A stretch of DNA of 64,000 nucleotides from Pseudomonas sp. S37 (lineage in GTDB: Bacteria; Pseudomonadota; Gammaproteobacteria; Pseudomonadales; Pseudomonadaceae): positions 1-64,000 of the forward strand of contig NZ_JACVZC010000009.1 in the NCBI RefSeq assembly GCF_016658545.1, in the 5' to 3' direction. The position numbers and the translations under genes are program-made. The notes under the pieces were generated by a model. The model was not told the origin of the DNA and did not search any database. It saw nothing but the letters and a program-made list of their open reading frames with translations. Below are positions 43,796 to 53,611 of this stretch, one piece after another; position 1 is the first letter of the stretch; the number at the start of each line of letters is the position of its first letter.

Positions 43796-45230
43796 GCGGC
43801 GCTGGCGCCTGCTGCCGCGCTCGCTGCTAGGGCGCATGCTGCTGCTGACCCTGCTGGTCGTGCTGCTGGCCCAAGGCTTGTCCAGCATCATCTGGGTTGC
43901 CCAGTTGCGCGCCAGTCAACTGCAAGGCCTGCGTGCCAGTGCCAGCAGCCTGGCCCATTCGATGAGCGCCAGCGTCAGTTACTTCCGCTCGCTGCCGGTG
44001 GGCTATCGGCCGTTGGTGCTCGACCAGTTGCGCAGCATGGGCGGCACGCGGTTTTTTGTGTCGCTCAACGCCACGCCGCTGGACATGCAGGCACTGCCCG
44101 TCACACCGCGCAAGCAGGCGGTGATCGATGTGTTCCAGCAGGTACTGCATGAGCGGCTGGGTTCGCAGATGGAAATTTCCGTGGAGTTCGTCGGGCCAGA
44201 CGACCTGCGCATCTTCAACAGCGGCCTCAAGCTCGACGAGTTGCCACGTTCCTGGGCGCATTACTCGCTGACCCTGGAACCGCTGAAACCACCGGTACTG
44301 GTCACGCAGATTCGCCTGGCTGAGGGCGAGTGGCTGTACATCGCTTCGCTGCTGCCCGAGCCGTACACCAGCCTGGAAGCCGAACGCCTGCCCCGCCAGC
44401 AGATCGGTTTCATTGTGCTGACCACGGCCTTGTTGCTGTTGTTCATCGGCTTGCTGGTGCACTGGCAGAGCTGGCCGCTCAAGCGCCTGGCACGGGCTGC
44501 GCGGGAGATGTCGCTGGGTGCCGATGTGGCGCCAGTGGCCGAAGGTGGTGGCAGCGAAGTGGTCGAGGTCAGCCGGGCATTCAACAGCATGCGCGAGCGC
44601 ATCAGCCGCTACCTCACCGAACGCAGCCAGCTGTTCAGCGCCATTTCCCATGATCTGCGTACGCCGATCACCCGCTTGCGCCTGCGTGTCGAACTGCTGG
44701 AGGACGAGCGCCTGCAGGCCAAGTTCAGCCAGGACCTCGACGAGCTGGAGCTGCTGGTCAAAGGCGCGTTGCAGTGCGTGAAGGACACCGACATCCACGA
44801 GAACATCGAGCCGGTCGACCTTAACCAGGTGCTGGAGATCCTGGCCGAACCTTACCTGGGCGATGGCCGCATCACGCTCGATGGCCGGGCACTGGCGCCA
44901 TACCCGGGCAAGCCGTTGGCGCTGCGGCGCTGCATCGGCAACCTGATCGACAACGCCATCAAGTATGGCGAGCGGGCACGGCTGCGCATCATCGACGGGG
45001 CCGAGGGCTTTGTGCTGCAGGTGGACGACCAGGGACCGGGGGTGCCGCAGCAGCAACTGGAGCAGGTGTTCGAGCCGCATTTCCGCCTGGCCGGGCAGCA
45101 GCAGGGGTATGGGCTGGGGTTGGGCATTGCGCGCAACATTGCCCATAGCCATGGGGGGGAGGTGAGCTTGCTGAACCTGCGTGAGGGCGGGTTACGGGTG
45201 ACCTTGTACCTGCCGCGGGGTCTGGACTGA
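43776..45230 (+). CDS. gtrS: Sensor histidine kinase GtrS
   Basis: 484 residues. TM1 (LGRMLLLTLLVVLLAQGLSSIIWV), a periplasmic sensor region (about 45-200), TM2 (IVLTTALLLLFIGLLVHW), HAMP, a phospho-acceptor His292 in FSAISHDLRTPITRLR and an ATP-binding region ending GQQQGYGLGLGIARNIAHSHGG. It overlaps gltR by 20 bp, so ATG 43776 is well placed. Partner of GltR in glucose-gene control. Confidence 0.93.
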   Translation: MSAVRPERRWRLLPRSLLGRMLLLTLLVVLLAQGLSSIIWVAQLRASQLQGLRASASSLAHSMSASVSYFRSLPVGYRPLVLDQLRSMGGTRFFVSLNATPLDMQALPVTPRKQAVIDVFQQVLHERLGSQMEISVEFVGPDDLRIFNSGLKLDELPRSWAHYSLTLEPLKPPVLVTQIRLAEGEWLYIASLLPEPYTSLEAERLPRQQIGFIVLTTALLLLFIGLLVHWQSWPLKRLARAAREMSLGADVAPVAEGGGSEVVEVSRAFNSMRERISRYLTERSQLFSAISHDLRTPITRLRLRVELLEDERLQAKFSQDLDELELLVKGALQCVKDTDIHENIEPVDLNQVLEILAEPYLGDGRITLDGRALAPYPGKPLALRRCIGNLIDNAIKYGERARLRIIDGAEGFVLQVDDQGPGVPQQQLEQVFEPHFRLAGQQQGYGLGLGIARNIAHSHGGEVSLLNLREGGLRVTLYLPRGLD

Positions 45231-45526
45231 TTTTTTGTGTTGGCTGTGCTGGCCTCTTCGCGGGTAAACCCGCTCCTACAACGACCGGGTAAGGGCCTCT
45301 TCGCGGGTAAACCCGCTCCTACAACGGCCGCGTAAGGGCCTCTGCGTGGGTAAACCCGCTCCTGCAGGGATTGCGCTGCACGTGTAGGAGCGGGTTTACC
45401 CGCGAAGAGGCCCGCACAGGCAACCGAAATGTCACCGCCCAGTGACAATCCCGCCGTCCTTCGTGACATCCGCCCATACCCCGCTGGCTAGAATTCGCAA
45501 ACGACTGGCAAGGATCACGCTGGCCC
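45231..45526. other. 296-bp region between gtrS and the epimerase gene
   Basis: Mostly the four-unit REP cluster. The remaining 110 bp (45414-45526) carries no obvious operator; AAGGATCACG lies 5-15 bp before the next ATG. Confidence 0.5.
45251..45413. repeat. Four-unit REP cluster
   Basis: Three units in the same direction (GGCCTCTTCGCGGGTAAACC-type at 45251, about 45296 and about 45338) and a fourth inverted at about 45379-45413. The third unit is slightly diverged (CTCTGCGTGGGTAAACC, GCTCCTGCAG). The middle units look like recent tandem copies, each near 43-44 bp apart. Confidence 0.85.
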
Positions 45527-46774
45527 ATGAACACCCTCAATCTGCCGCCCACCAGCTGGCTCAACGCCCCGGCCCATTCCGCCTGGCGCCTGGCCGAAGC
45601 ACAGCGCCTGCTAACCTTCGCCAAGGCCGCGAAACTGCCCGATGGCTTCGGCAACCTGGACGCCAACGGGCAACTCGCCCACGGTGCCCGCGCCGAAACC
45701 ATGAACACCGCCCGCATGGCCCATTGCTTCGCCCTGGCCCACCTGCAGGGTATCCCCGGTTGCCTGGCCTACGCCGAACATGGTGTGGCCGCCCTGCGCG
45801 GGGCCATGCAGGACGCCAGCTACGGCGGCTGGTTCGCCCACCCCGGGGGCCAGGAAGACAGCGGCAAGGCCGCCTATCTGCACGCCTTCGTCGCCCTTGC
45901 TGCCAGTTCGGCCGTGGTGGCCGGTGCAACCGATGCCCACGCCTTGCTGGCAGACGCCATCCAGGTGATCGAAACGCACTTCTGGAGCGAAGCCGAAGGT
46001 GCCCTTCGGGAAACCTTTTCCCGCGCCTGGCAACTGCCTGAGCCGTACCGTGGCGCCAACAGCAACATGCACGCGACCGAGGCCTTCCTGGCCCTGGCAG
46101 ACGTCACCGGCAACAGCCTTTGGTTGCAACGCGCCCTGCGTATCGCCGAACGCATCATCCATGGCCACGCCGCTACCAACGGTTATCGGGTCATTGAGCA
46201 TTTCGACGCCCATTGGCAGCCGCTGCCGGATTACAACCACGAACACCCCGCCGACCACTTCCGGCCGTATGGCACTACGCCCGGGCATGCCCTGGAATGG
46301 TCGCGGTTGCTGTTGCATCTGGAGGCCAGTCTCGAGCAGGCCGGCCTGCAGGCTCCGCAGTGGCTGCAAGGGTGTGCCCGCGCCCTGTTCGATACAGCCT
46401 GCCAGCAAGCCTGGAACGCCGATGGCGAACCGGGTTTCGTCTACACCCTGGACTGGGCCGATCGCCCGGTAGTGCATGCACGCTTGCACTGGGTGCACGC
46501 GGAAGCCTGCGCCGCTGCAGCAGCCCTGTTGCAGCGTACCGGCGAGGCACGGTACGAGCAGTGGTACCGCAACTGCTGGGGCTTTATCGCCAACCACTTC
46601 GTCGACCCTGTCGCTGGCAGCTGGCACCACGAACTCGATGCCCACACCCGGCCAGCCGGGACTATCTGGCCGGGCAAACCTGACCTGTATCACGCCTATC
46701 AGGCACTGCTGCTGCCAGGCTTGCCGCTGGCACCGAGCCTGGCCAGCAACCTGGCCGGCAATGTAACCAGATGA
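45527..46774 (+). CDS. AGE-family epimerase/isomerase (mannose isomerase / YihS-like)
   Basis: 415 residues of (alpha/alpha)6-barrel type. Conserved active-site stretches: RAETMNTARMAHCFALAHLQG, YGGWFAHP, RGANSNMHATEAFLALADVTG, DHFRPYGTTPGHALEWSRLLLH and the C-terminal WHHELD. These fit N-acylglucosamine 2-epimerase superfamily members that interconvert aldoses and ketoses such as mannose/fructose/glucose. Position directly before the glucose transporter genes suggests it feeds other hexoses into glucose metabolism (inference). Confidence 0.87.
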   Translation: MNTLNLPPTSWLNAPAHSAWRLAEAQRLLTFAKAAKLPDGFGNLDANGQLAHGARAETMNTARMAHCFALAHLQGIPGCLAYAEHGVAALRGAMQDASYGGWFAHPGGQEDSGKAAYLHAFVALAASSAVVAGATDAHALLADAIQVIETHFWSEAEGALRETFSRAWQLPEPYRGANSNMHATEAFLALADVTGNSLWLQRALRIAERIIHGHAATNGYRVIEHFDAHWQPLPDYNHEHPADHFRPYGTTPGHALEWSRLLLHLEASLEQAGLQAPQWLQGCARALFDTACQQAWNADGEPGFVYTLDWADRPVVHARLHWVHAEACAAAAALLQRTGEARYEQWYRNCWGFIANHFVDPVAGSWHHELDAHTRPAGTIWPGKPDLYHAYQALLLPGLPLAPSLASNLAGNVTR

Positions 46775-46881
46775 TGACATTCACGCATCGCTTCGTTACC
46801 TGGCGAAGCGGGCTCGCTGTTTAGACTCCATGCTACGCAAGCGATCGACTTGCACGGCATAACAACAAGAAAGGTGCTTCG

Positions 46882-48168
46882 ATGAATTCCACGCTCCGTC
46901 TCGCTGCCGCTATATCCCTGGCCTCTTTACTCCCGCTCGGCGCCCAGGCTGCCGAATCCAAAGGCAGTGTCGAAGTGGTGCACTGGTGGACGTCCGGCGG
47001 TGAAAAAGCGGCGGTCGATGTGCTCAAGGCACAGGTCGAAAAAGACGGCTTTACCTGGAAGGACGGCGCCGTTGCCGGTGGTGGCGGTGCCACGGCCATG
47101 ACCGTACTGAAAAGCCGCGCCGTCGCTGGCAACCCGCCAGGTGTGGCGCAGATCAAAGGCCCGGACATCCAGGACTGGGCGGCCACCGGCCTGCTCGACG
47201 CCGATGTGCTCAAGGATGTGGCCAAGCAAGAAAAGTGGGACTCGCTGCTCGACAAGAAGGTTGCCGACACCGTGAAGTACGACGGTGACTACGTTGCCGT
47301 TCCGGTGAACATTCACCGCATCAACTGGCTGTGGATCAACCCGGAAGTGTTCAAGAAGGCCGGTATCGACAAAGCGCCCGCCACCCTCGACGAGTTCTAC
47401 GCTGCTGCCGACAAGCTCAAGGCCGCTGGCTTCATCCCCCTGGCCCACGGTGGCCAGCCGTGGCAGGACAGCACCGTGTTCGAAAGCGTGGTGCTGGCGG
47501 TGATGGGCGCCGATGGCTACAAAAAGGCCATGGTCGACCTCGACAGCGCGACCCTGACCGGCCCGCAAATGGTCAAGGCGTTGACCGAGCTGAAAAAGGT
47601 CGCCACCTACATGGACCCGGATGGCAAGGGCCAGGACTGGAACCTGGAAGCGGCCAAGGTCATCAACGGCAAGGCCGGCATGCAAATCATGGGCGACTGG
47701 GCCAAGAGCGAGTGGACCCTGGCGAAGAAAACCGCCGGCAAGGATTACCAGTGCGTGCCATTCCCCGGTACCGACAAGGCCTTCTTGTACAACATCGACT
47801 CGCTGGTGGTGTTCAAGCAGAACAACCCCGGCACCTCTGCCGGCCAGCAGGACATCGCGCGCAAGGTGCTGGGTGAGGATTTCCAGAAGGTCTTCAGCAC
47901 CAACAAGGGTTCGATCCCGGTGCGTAACGACATGCTCGCCGACATGGGCAAGTACGGTTTCGACGCCTGCGCACAAACCTCCGCCAAGGACTTCCTCGCC
48001 GACGCCAAGACCGGCGGCCTGCAGCCGAGCATGGCGCACAACATGGCCACCACGCTGGCCGTGCAGGGCGCGTTCTTCGATGTGGTGACCAACTACATCA
48101 ACGACCCCAAGGCCGACCCGGCCGATGCGGCGAAGAAGCTGGCAGCGGCGATCAAGGCTGCCCAGTAA
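46882..48168 (+). CDS. gtsA: Glucose ABC transporter periplasmic binding protein
   Basis: 428 residues with a signal peptide (cleavage near GAQAAES). Type I-like sugar-binding protein of family 1: [21 protein letters not shown], then [22 protein letters not shown], and GDWAKSEW. It binds glucose in the periplasm and docks on GtsBC. First gene of gtsABCD-oprB. A REP pair separates it from gtsB. Confidence 0.94.
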   Translation: MNSTLRLAAAISLASLLPLGAQAAESKGSVEVVHWWTSGGEKAAVDVLKAQVEKDGFTWKDGAVAGGGGATAMTVLKSRAVAGNPPGVAQIKGPDIQDWAATGLLDADVLKDVAKQEKWDSLLDKKVADTVKYDGDYVAVPVNIHRINWLWINPEVFKKAGIDKAPATLDEFYAAADKLKAAGFIPLAHGGQPWQDSTVFESVVLAVMGADGYKKAMVDLDSATLTGPQMVKALTELKKVATYMDPDGKGQDWNLEAAKVINGKAGMQIMGDWAKSEWTLAKKTAGKDYQCVPFPGTDKAFLYNIDSLVVFKQNNPGTSAGQQDIARKVLGEDFQKVFSTNKGSIPVRNDMLADMGKYGFDACAQTSAKDFLADAKTGGLQPSMAHNMATTLAVQGAFFDVVTNYINDPKADPADAAKKLAAAIKAAQ

Positions 48169-48184
48169 AAGCTGACGCGACTCC

Positions 48185-48321
48185 GTTGTAGGAGCGGCCT
48201 TGCGTCGCGATGGGCTGCGCAGCAGCCCCAAAACCTGCGCACTCAATCTTTCAGGTAGGTGTCGACCTTGAGTCCCTCGGGGCTGCTTTGCAGCCCATCG
48301 CGACGCAAGGCCGCTCCTACA
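48185..48321. repeat. REP pair between gtsA and gtsB
   Basis: Inverted copies of GTAGGAGCGGCCTTGCGTCGCGATGGG and its complement, with GTAGGAGC ends outward and GGGGCTGC caps inward. Lies inside the transporter operon, just after the binding-protein gene. Confidence 0.85.
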
Positions 48322-48349
48322 GGGGAGTGCGGCGCCTTTGAGGTGAACC

Positions 48350-49258
48350 ATGACCACAACCACCGCCCAACTGCGGGCCTCACCCCTGGACGCACTGCAG
48401 CGCTGGCTACCCAAACTGGTGCTGGCGCCGAGCATGTTCATTGTCCTGGTGGGCTTCTACGGCTACATCCTCTGGACCTTCGTGCTGTCCTTCACCACCT
48501 CGACCTTCCTGCCCACCTACAAGTGGGCCGGCCTGGCGCAATACGCCCGGCTGTTCGACAACGACCGTTGGTGGGTCGCCAGCAAGAACCTGCTGCTGTT
48601 CGGCGGCCTGTTCATCGCCATCAGCCTGGCCATCGGCGTGCTGCTGGCGGTATTGCTCGACCAGCGCATCCGCCGCGAGGGCTTTATCCGCACCATTTAC
48701 CTGTACCCCATGGCACTGTCGATGATTGTCACCGGCACCGCCTGGAAGTGGCTGCTCAACCCCGGCATGGGCCTGGACAAGCTGCTGCGCGACTGGGGCT
48801 GGGAGGGCTTTCGCCTGGACTGGCTGATCGACCCTGACCGGGTGGTGTACTGCCTGGTGATCGCCGCCGTGTGGCAGGCTTCGGGGTTCATCATGGCGAT
48901 GTTCCTTGCCGGCCTGCGCGGCGTCGACCAATCGATCATCCGCGCCGCGCAGATCGACGGCGCCAGCCTGCCGCGCATCTACTGGACGGTCGTGCTGCCC
49001 AGCCTGCGACCGGTGTTCTTCAGCGCACTGATGATCCTCTCGCACATCGCCATCAAGAGCTTCGACCTGGTGGCAGCGATGACCGCCGGTGGCCCGGGCT
49101 ACTCGTCCGACCTGCCCGCCATGTTCATGTATTCGTTCACCTTCAGCCGCGGCCAGATGGGCATGGGCTCGGCCAGCGCCATTCTCATGCTGGGGGCAAT
49201 CCTGGCGATCCTCGTGCCGTACCTGTACTCGGAGCTGCGGAGCAAACGCCATGCATAG
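48350..49258 (+). CDS. gtsB: Glucose ABC transporter permease GtsB
   Basis: 302 residues, six spans of the MalF-like permease family. The EAA loop, which contacts the ATPase, is RAAQIDGASLPRIYWTVVLPSLRP. Forms the membrane channel with GtsC. Overlaps gtsC by 8 bp. Confidence 0.94.
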   Translation: MTTTTAQLRASPLDALQRWLPKLVLAPSMFIVLVGFYGYILWTFVLSFTTSTFLPTYKWAGLAQYARLFDNDRWWVASKNLLLFGGLFIAISLAIGVLLAVLLDQRIRREGFIRTIYLYPMALSMIVTGTAWKWLLNPGMGLDKLLRDWGWEGFRLDWLIDPDRVVYCLVIAAVWQASGFIMAMFLAGLRGVDQSIIRAAQIDGASLPRIYWTVVLPSLRPVFFSALMILSHIAIKSFDLVAAMTAGGPGYSSDLPAMFMYSFTFSRGQMGMGSASAILMLGAILAILVPYLYSELRSKRHA

Positions 49259-50096
49259 CCCTACCAACAAGGCGCCGCTGAGCGCAAGCCGTATCGCCAT
49301 CCACGCCGTATTGCTGGCTGCCGTGCTGCTTTACCTGGTGCCGCTGGTGGTGATGCTGCTGACCAGCTTCAAGTCCCCGGAAGACATCAGCAGCGGTAAC
49401 CTGCTGAGCTGGCCGACGGTGATCACCGGCATCGGCTGGGTCAAGGCCTGGGGCACGGTCAGCGGGTACTTCTGGAACTCGATCATGATCACCGTGCCGG
49501 CGGTGCTGATCTCCACCGCCATCGGTGCGTTGAACGGCTATGTGCTGTCGATGTGGCGCTTCCGCGGTTCGCAGCTGTTCTTCGGCCTGCTGCTGTTCGG
49601 CTGCTTCCTGCCGTTCCAGACCGTATTGCTGCCGGCCTCGTTCACCCTCGGCAAGCTCGGCCTGGCCAGCACCACCAGCGGTCTGGTGCTGGTGCACGTG
49701 GTGTATGGCCTGGCCTTCACCACGCTGTTCTTCCGCAACTTTTACGTGAGCATCCCCGACGCGCTGGTCAAGGCGGCCCGCCTTGACGGTGCCGGGTTCT
49801 TCAACATCTTCCGCCGCATCATCCTGCCGATGTCGACGCCGATCATCATGGTCTGCCTGATCTGGCAGTTCACCCAGATCTGGAACGACTTCCTGTTCGG
49901 CGTGGTGTTTTCCAGCGGCGACTCGCAACCGATCACCGTGGCCCTGAACAACCTGGTCAACACCAGCACCGGGGCCAAGGAATACAACGTCGACATGGCG
50001 GCGGCGATGATCGCCGGCCTGCCAACCCTGCTGGTCTACGTGGTGGCAGGCAAATATTTCGTGCGCGGGCTGACCGCCGGCGCGGTCAAGGGGTAA
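49251..50096 (+). CDS. gtsC: Glucose ABC transporter permease GtsC
   Basis: 281 residues from ATG 49251 inside the last codons of gtsB. MalG-like permease with the EAA loop KAARLDGAGFFNIFRRIILPMSTP. The C-terminal spans end FVRGLTAGAVKG. Pairs with GtsB. Confidence 0.94.
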   Translation: MHSPTNKAPLSASRIAIHAVLLAAVLLYLVPLVVMLLTSFKSPEDISSGNLLSWPTVITGIGWVKAWGTVSGYFWNSIMITVPAVLISTAIGALNGYVLSMWRFRGSQLFFGLLLFGCFLPFQTVLLPASFTLGKLGLASTTSGLVLVHVVYGLAFTTLFFRNFYVSIPDALVKAARLDGAGFFNIFRRIILPMSTPIIMVCLIWQFTQIWNDFLFGVVFSSGDSQPITVALNNLVNTSTGAKEYNVDMAAAMIAGLPTLLVYVVAGKYFVRGLTAGAVKG

Positions 50097-50099
50097 GTC

Positions 50100-51254
50100 A
50101 TGGCAACGCTCGAACTGCGCAATGTGAACAAGACCTACGGCAGCGGCCTGCCAGATACCCTCAAGGACATCCAGCTGTCGATCAGGGACGGCGAGTTCCT
50201 GATCCTGGTCGGCCCGTCGGGCTGCGGCAAGTCGACCTTGATGAACTGCATCGCCGGCCTGGAGCAGATCACCGGTGGGGCGATTCTCATCGACCAGCAA
50301 GACGTCAGCGGCATGAGCCCCAAGGACCGCGACATCGCCATGGTGTTCCAGTCCTATGCGTTGTACCCGACCATGAGCGTGCGCGAGAACATCGAGTTTG
50401 GCCTGAAGATCCGCAAAATGCCCCAGGCCGCCATCGACGAAGAGGTGGCGCGGGTGGCCAAGCTGCTGCAGATCGAGCACCTGCTGGCGCGCAAACCGGC
50501 GCAGCTGTCCGGTGGCCAGCAACAGCGGGTGGCCATGGGCCGGGCGCTGGCGCGGCGGCCGAAGATCTACCTGTTCGACGAGCCGCTGTCCAACCTGGAC
50601 GCCAAGCTGCGGGTCGAGATGCGCACCGAAATGAAACTGATGCACCAGCGCCTGAAGACCACCACCGTGTACGTCACCCATGACCAGATCGAAGCCATGA
50701 CCCTGGGCGACAAGGTGGCGGTGATGAAGGACGGCATCATCCAGCAGTTCGGTACCCCGCAGCAGATCTACAACGACCCGGCCAACCAGTTTGTCGCCAG
50801 TTTCATCGGCTCGCCGCCCATGAACTTCATTCCGGTGCGTCTGAAACAACAGGACGGTCGCCTGCTCGCCCTGCTCGACAGCGGCCAGGCGCGTTGCGAG
50901 CTGCCATTGGGGCTGGCCGCCGACCCACTGGATGGCCGCGAGATCATCCTTGGCATACGCCCCGAGCAGATTGCCCTGGGGGCAGGGGAGGGCAACGGCC
51001 TGCCAGGCATCCGTGCCGAGGTGCAGGTGACCGAGCCCACCGGGCCGGACCTGCTGGTGTTCGTCACCCTCAACCAGACCAAGGTGTGCTGCCGCCTGGC
51101 GCCGGATGTGGCGTGCCAGGTCGGTGCCAGCCTCAACCTGCAATTCGACCCGGCCCGGGTGCTGCTGTTCGACGCCAACAGCGGCGAGCGCCTGCACCTG
51201 GCCAGCAGTGCCACCACCGCAAAGGACAACGTGGCTCACTTCAAAGGCCGTTAA
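50100..51254 (+). CDS. gtsD: Sugar ABC transporter ATPase GtsD (MalK/UgpC type)
   Basis: 384 residues. Walker [10 protein letters not shown] at 38-46, signature LSGGQQQR near 136, Walker [13 protein letters not shown] and the switch His in VYVTHDQ; a C-terminal TOBE/MalK-like regulatory region (about 240-384). Powers glucose import through GtsBC. Starts 3 bp after gtsC. Confidence 0.95.
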   Translation: MATLELRNVNKTYGSGLPDTLKDIQLSIRDGEFLILVGPSGCGKSTLMNCIAGLEQITGGAILIDQQDVSGMSPKDRDIAMVFQSYALYPTMSVRENIEFGLKIRKMPQAAIDEEVARVAKLLQIEHLLARKPAQLSGGQQQRVAMGRALARRPKIYLFDEPLSNLDAKLRVEMRTEMKLMHQRLKTTTVYVTHDQIEAMTLGDKVAVMKDGIIQQFGTPQQIYNDPANQFVASFIGSPPMNFIPVRLKQQDGRLLALLDSGQARCELPLGLAADPLDGREIILGIRPEQIALGAGEGNGLPGIRAEVQVTEPTGPDLLVFVTLNQTKVCCRLAPDVACQVGASLNLQFDPARVLLFDANSGERLHLASSATTAKDNVAHFKGR

Positions 51255-51295
51255 CTCGTCTACACCATCAATAAGAAAAAAGAGGACGCAAAGGG

Positions 51296-52639
51296 ATGGA
51301 ACAGCGCAAACGCATCAGGACACTGGGTTCGCTGGCATTGCTCGCCGTGGTCGGCAGCGGCAGCGCGCAAGCTGCCGAGGCTTTCTCCAGTGAGTCGAAA
51401 TGGATGACCGGCGACTGGGGCGGCACCCGTACCGAGCTGCTGGACAAAGGCTATGACTTTACCCTCGATTACGTCGGCGAGGTGGCCGGCAACCTGCACG
51501 GCGGCTACAACGACGACAAGACGGCCCGCTACAGCGACCAGTTCGCCCTGGGCGCGCACCTGGACCTGCAGAAGATTTTTGGCTGGCACGACGCCGAGTT
51601 CAAGCTGGCGATCACCGAGCGCAGTGGCCGCAACCTGTCCAACGACCGTATCAGCGACCCGCGCGCCGGGCAGTTCAGCTCGGTACAGGAAGTGTGGGGC
51701 CGTGGCCAGACCTGGCGCCTGACCCAGATGTGGATCAAGCAGAAATACTTCGACGGTGCGCTGGATGTGAAATTTGGCCGCTTCGGCGAGGGCGAGGACT
51801 TCAACAGCTTCCCTTGCGACTTCCAGAACCTGGCCTTCTGCGGCTCGCAAGTGGGCAACTGGGTCGGCGGCATCTGGTACAACTGGCCGGTAAGCCAGTG
51901 GGCGCTGCGGGTGAAATACAACATCACCCCGGAATTCTTCGTGCAGGTCGGTGCCTTCGAGCAGAACCCGTCCAACCTGGAAACCGGCAACGGCTTCAAG
52001 CTCAGTGGCAGTGGCACCAAGGGCGCGATCCTGCCGGTGGAGGCGGTGTGGTCACCCAAGGTCAACGGCCTGCCGGGTGAGTACCGCCTGGGCTACTACT
52101 ACAGCACGGCCAAGGCCGACGATGTATTCGACGACGTTAACGGCAACCCGCAGGCGCTGAGCGGCGAGGCCTTCAAGTCGCACTCCAGCAAACACGGCTG
52201 GTGGGTGGTGGCGCAGCAGCAGGTCACCGCCAACGCGGGGGACGTCAACCGTGGCCTGAGCCTGTTCGCCAACTTCACCGTGCACGACAAGGCCACCAAC
52301 GTGGTCGACAACTACCAGCAGGTGGGGCTGGTCTACAAGGGCGCCTTCGATGCCCGGCCCAAGGACGATATCGGTTTTGGCGTGGCACGTATTCATGTGA
52401 ATGACGACGTGAAGAAACGCGCCGAGCTGCTGAACGCCCAGAGCGGCATCAACGACTACGACAACCCGGGTTTCGTGCCGCTGCAGCGTTCCGAGTACAA
52501 CGCCGAGCTCTACTACGGCTTCCATGTCACCAACTGGCTGACCGTGCGGCCCAACCTGCAGTACATCAAGAGCCCGGGCGGGGTGGATGACGTGGACAAC
52601 GCGCTGGTCGCAGGCTTGAAGATTCAGTCGTCATTCTGA
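51296..52639 (+). CDS. oprB: Carbohydrate-selective porin OprB
   Basis: 447 residues with signal peptide ending SAQAAEA. OprB-family features: KWMTGDWGGTRTELLDKGYDF at the mature N-terminus and a final beta strand ending VAGLKIQSSF with C-terminal Phe for outer-membrane insertion. It lets glucose cross the outer membrane. 41 bp after gtsD, so part of the same operon. Confidence 0.95.
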   Translation: MEQRKRIRTLGSLALLAVVGSGSAQAAEAFSSESKWMTGDWGGTRTELLDKGYDFTLDYVGEVAGNLHGGYNDDKTARYSDQFALGAHLDLQKIFGWHDAEFKLAITERSGRNLSNDRISDPRAGQFSSVQEVWGRGQTWRLTQMWIKQKYFDGALDVKFGRFGEGEDFNSFPCDFQNLAFCGSQVGNWVGGIWYNWPVSQWALRVKYNITPEFFVQVGAFEQNPSNLETGNGFKLSGSGTKGAILPVEAVWSPKVNGLPGEYRLGYYYSTAKADDVFDDVNGNPQALSGEAFKSHSSKHGWWVVAQQQVTANAGDVNRGLSLFANFTVHDKATNVVDNYQQVGLVYKGAFDARPKDDIGFGVARIHVNDDVKKRAELLNAQSGINDYDNPGFVPLQRSEYNAELYYGFHVTNWLTVRPNLQYIKSPGGVDDVDNALVAGLKIQSSF

Positions 52640-52681
52640 GGGCATTTGTTGTAAATTTACGCCAATCCATTTTCGGCTCCC

Positions 52682-52709
52682 GGCAACCACTGGCCTGCAG
52701 TGGTTGTCG
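52682..52709 (+). terminator. Stem-loop after oprB
   Basis: CGGCAACCACT and AGTGGTTGTCG form a stem with a 7-nt loop. No T run follows, so it may be an mRNA-stability element rather than a true terminator. Confidence 0.4.
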
Positions 52710-52756
52710 GGGATAGGCCGAGACAGCGCTATCTCAAACAACAAGAGCTCTGAACC

Positions 52757-53611
52757 ATGCCCGAACATCCGCTCCATCGCTTCTTCACCTCGCAGCGGCC
52801 ACGGCCGACATTCGAGTGGGAGCGTTACCAGCAGCGCGATGTATTGATCATCGATCACCCCCGTTGCCAGGCGGTGTTCAGCCGCCAGGGCGCACAGTTG
52901 CTGCACTTTCAGCCGGCGGGCGAGCGGCCCTGGCTGTGGTGTGCCGAGCAGTGGCCGCAAGTGGGCGCGATCCGCGGTGGCGTACCGGTGTGCTGGCCTT
53001 GGTATGGCCGCCACCCCAGCGAAGACCTGTGGCCTGCGCATGGTTGGGCACGGCTGCTGGACTGGAAGCTGGTAGACAGCCGCGAGGACGAGGAGGGCGT
53101 GACGCTGAAGTGGCGGCTGGACCTGTGCGACTGGCAAGTCGACCTGCATGCCCGGCTGGGCAGCCGCATGGAGCTGAGCCTGAGCACTGAGCACCAGGAC
53201 AGCGAACCCTGCCAGTTGAGCCATGCCCTGCTGGCCTACTGGCGTATCAGTGACGTGTCCGAGATAGCGCTATCCGGGCTTGAGGATATCGAAGGCTACG
53301 ACCGCCTGAACCGCCAGGCCTGCCGTGAAGATGGCGCCCTGAAGCTCAAGGGCGGCTGCCAGAAGGTCTACCCCGGCACGCCGCGCGTACAACTGCAGGA
53401 CCCGGCCTGGCAGCGCGAGCTGTGCATCGATACCGGTGACAGCGATGACACCGTGGTCTGGCACCCCGGCAATCGCCCACTGATGGGCGTGACCGGCCGC
53501 GAAACGCAGGGTTTTGTCTGCGTCGAAGCCGCCAGCGGCAGCGGTGAGGGCCTTAGCCTGGCGCCGGGGCAGCGTGCGCACCTGCGCTTGCAGGCGCACC
53601 GGCTTAGCTGA
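52757..53611 (+). CDS. Hexose-6-phosphate mutarotase-like protein (YeaD)
   Basis: 284 residues, aldose-1-epimerase superfamily. Conserved YeaD features: [16 protein letters not shown] (active-site Arg/Trp cluster), [11 protein letters not shown] with a candidate catalytic His, and [10 protein letters not shown] near the C-terminus. It likely speeds alpha/beta interconversion of glucose 6-phosphate, feeding Zwf. Follows oprB on the same strand. Its 3' end overlaps hexR by 8 bp, tail to tail. Confidence 0.88.
   Translation: MPEHPLHRFFTSQRPRPTFEWERYQQRDVLIIDHPRCQAVFSRQGAQLLHFQPAGERPWLWCAEQWPQVGAIRGGVPVCWPWYGRHPSEDLWPAHGWARLLDWKLVDSREDEEGVTLKWRLDLCDWQVDLHARLGSRMELSLSTEHQDSEPCQLSHALLAYWRISDVSEIALSGLEDIEGYDRLNRQACREDGALKLKGGCQKVYPGTPRVQLQDPAWQRELCIDTGDSDDTVVWHPGNRPLMGVTGRETQGFVCVEAASGSGEGLSLAPGQRAHLRLQAHRLS

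Noticed and set aside
49185..51239. 684-codon minus-strand frame opposite gtsC and gtsD
   Set aside because: Antisense to two certain transporter genes.
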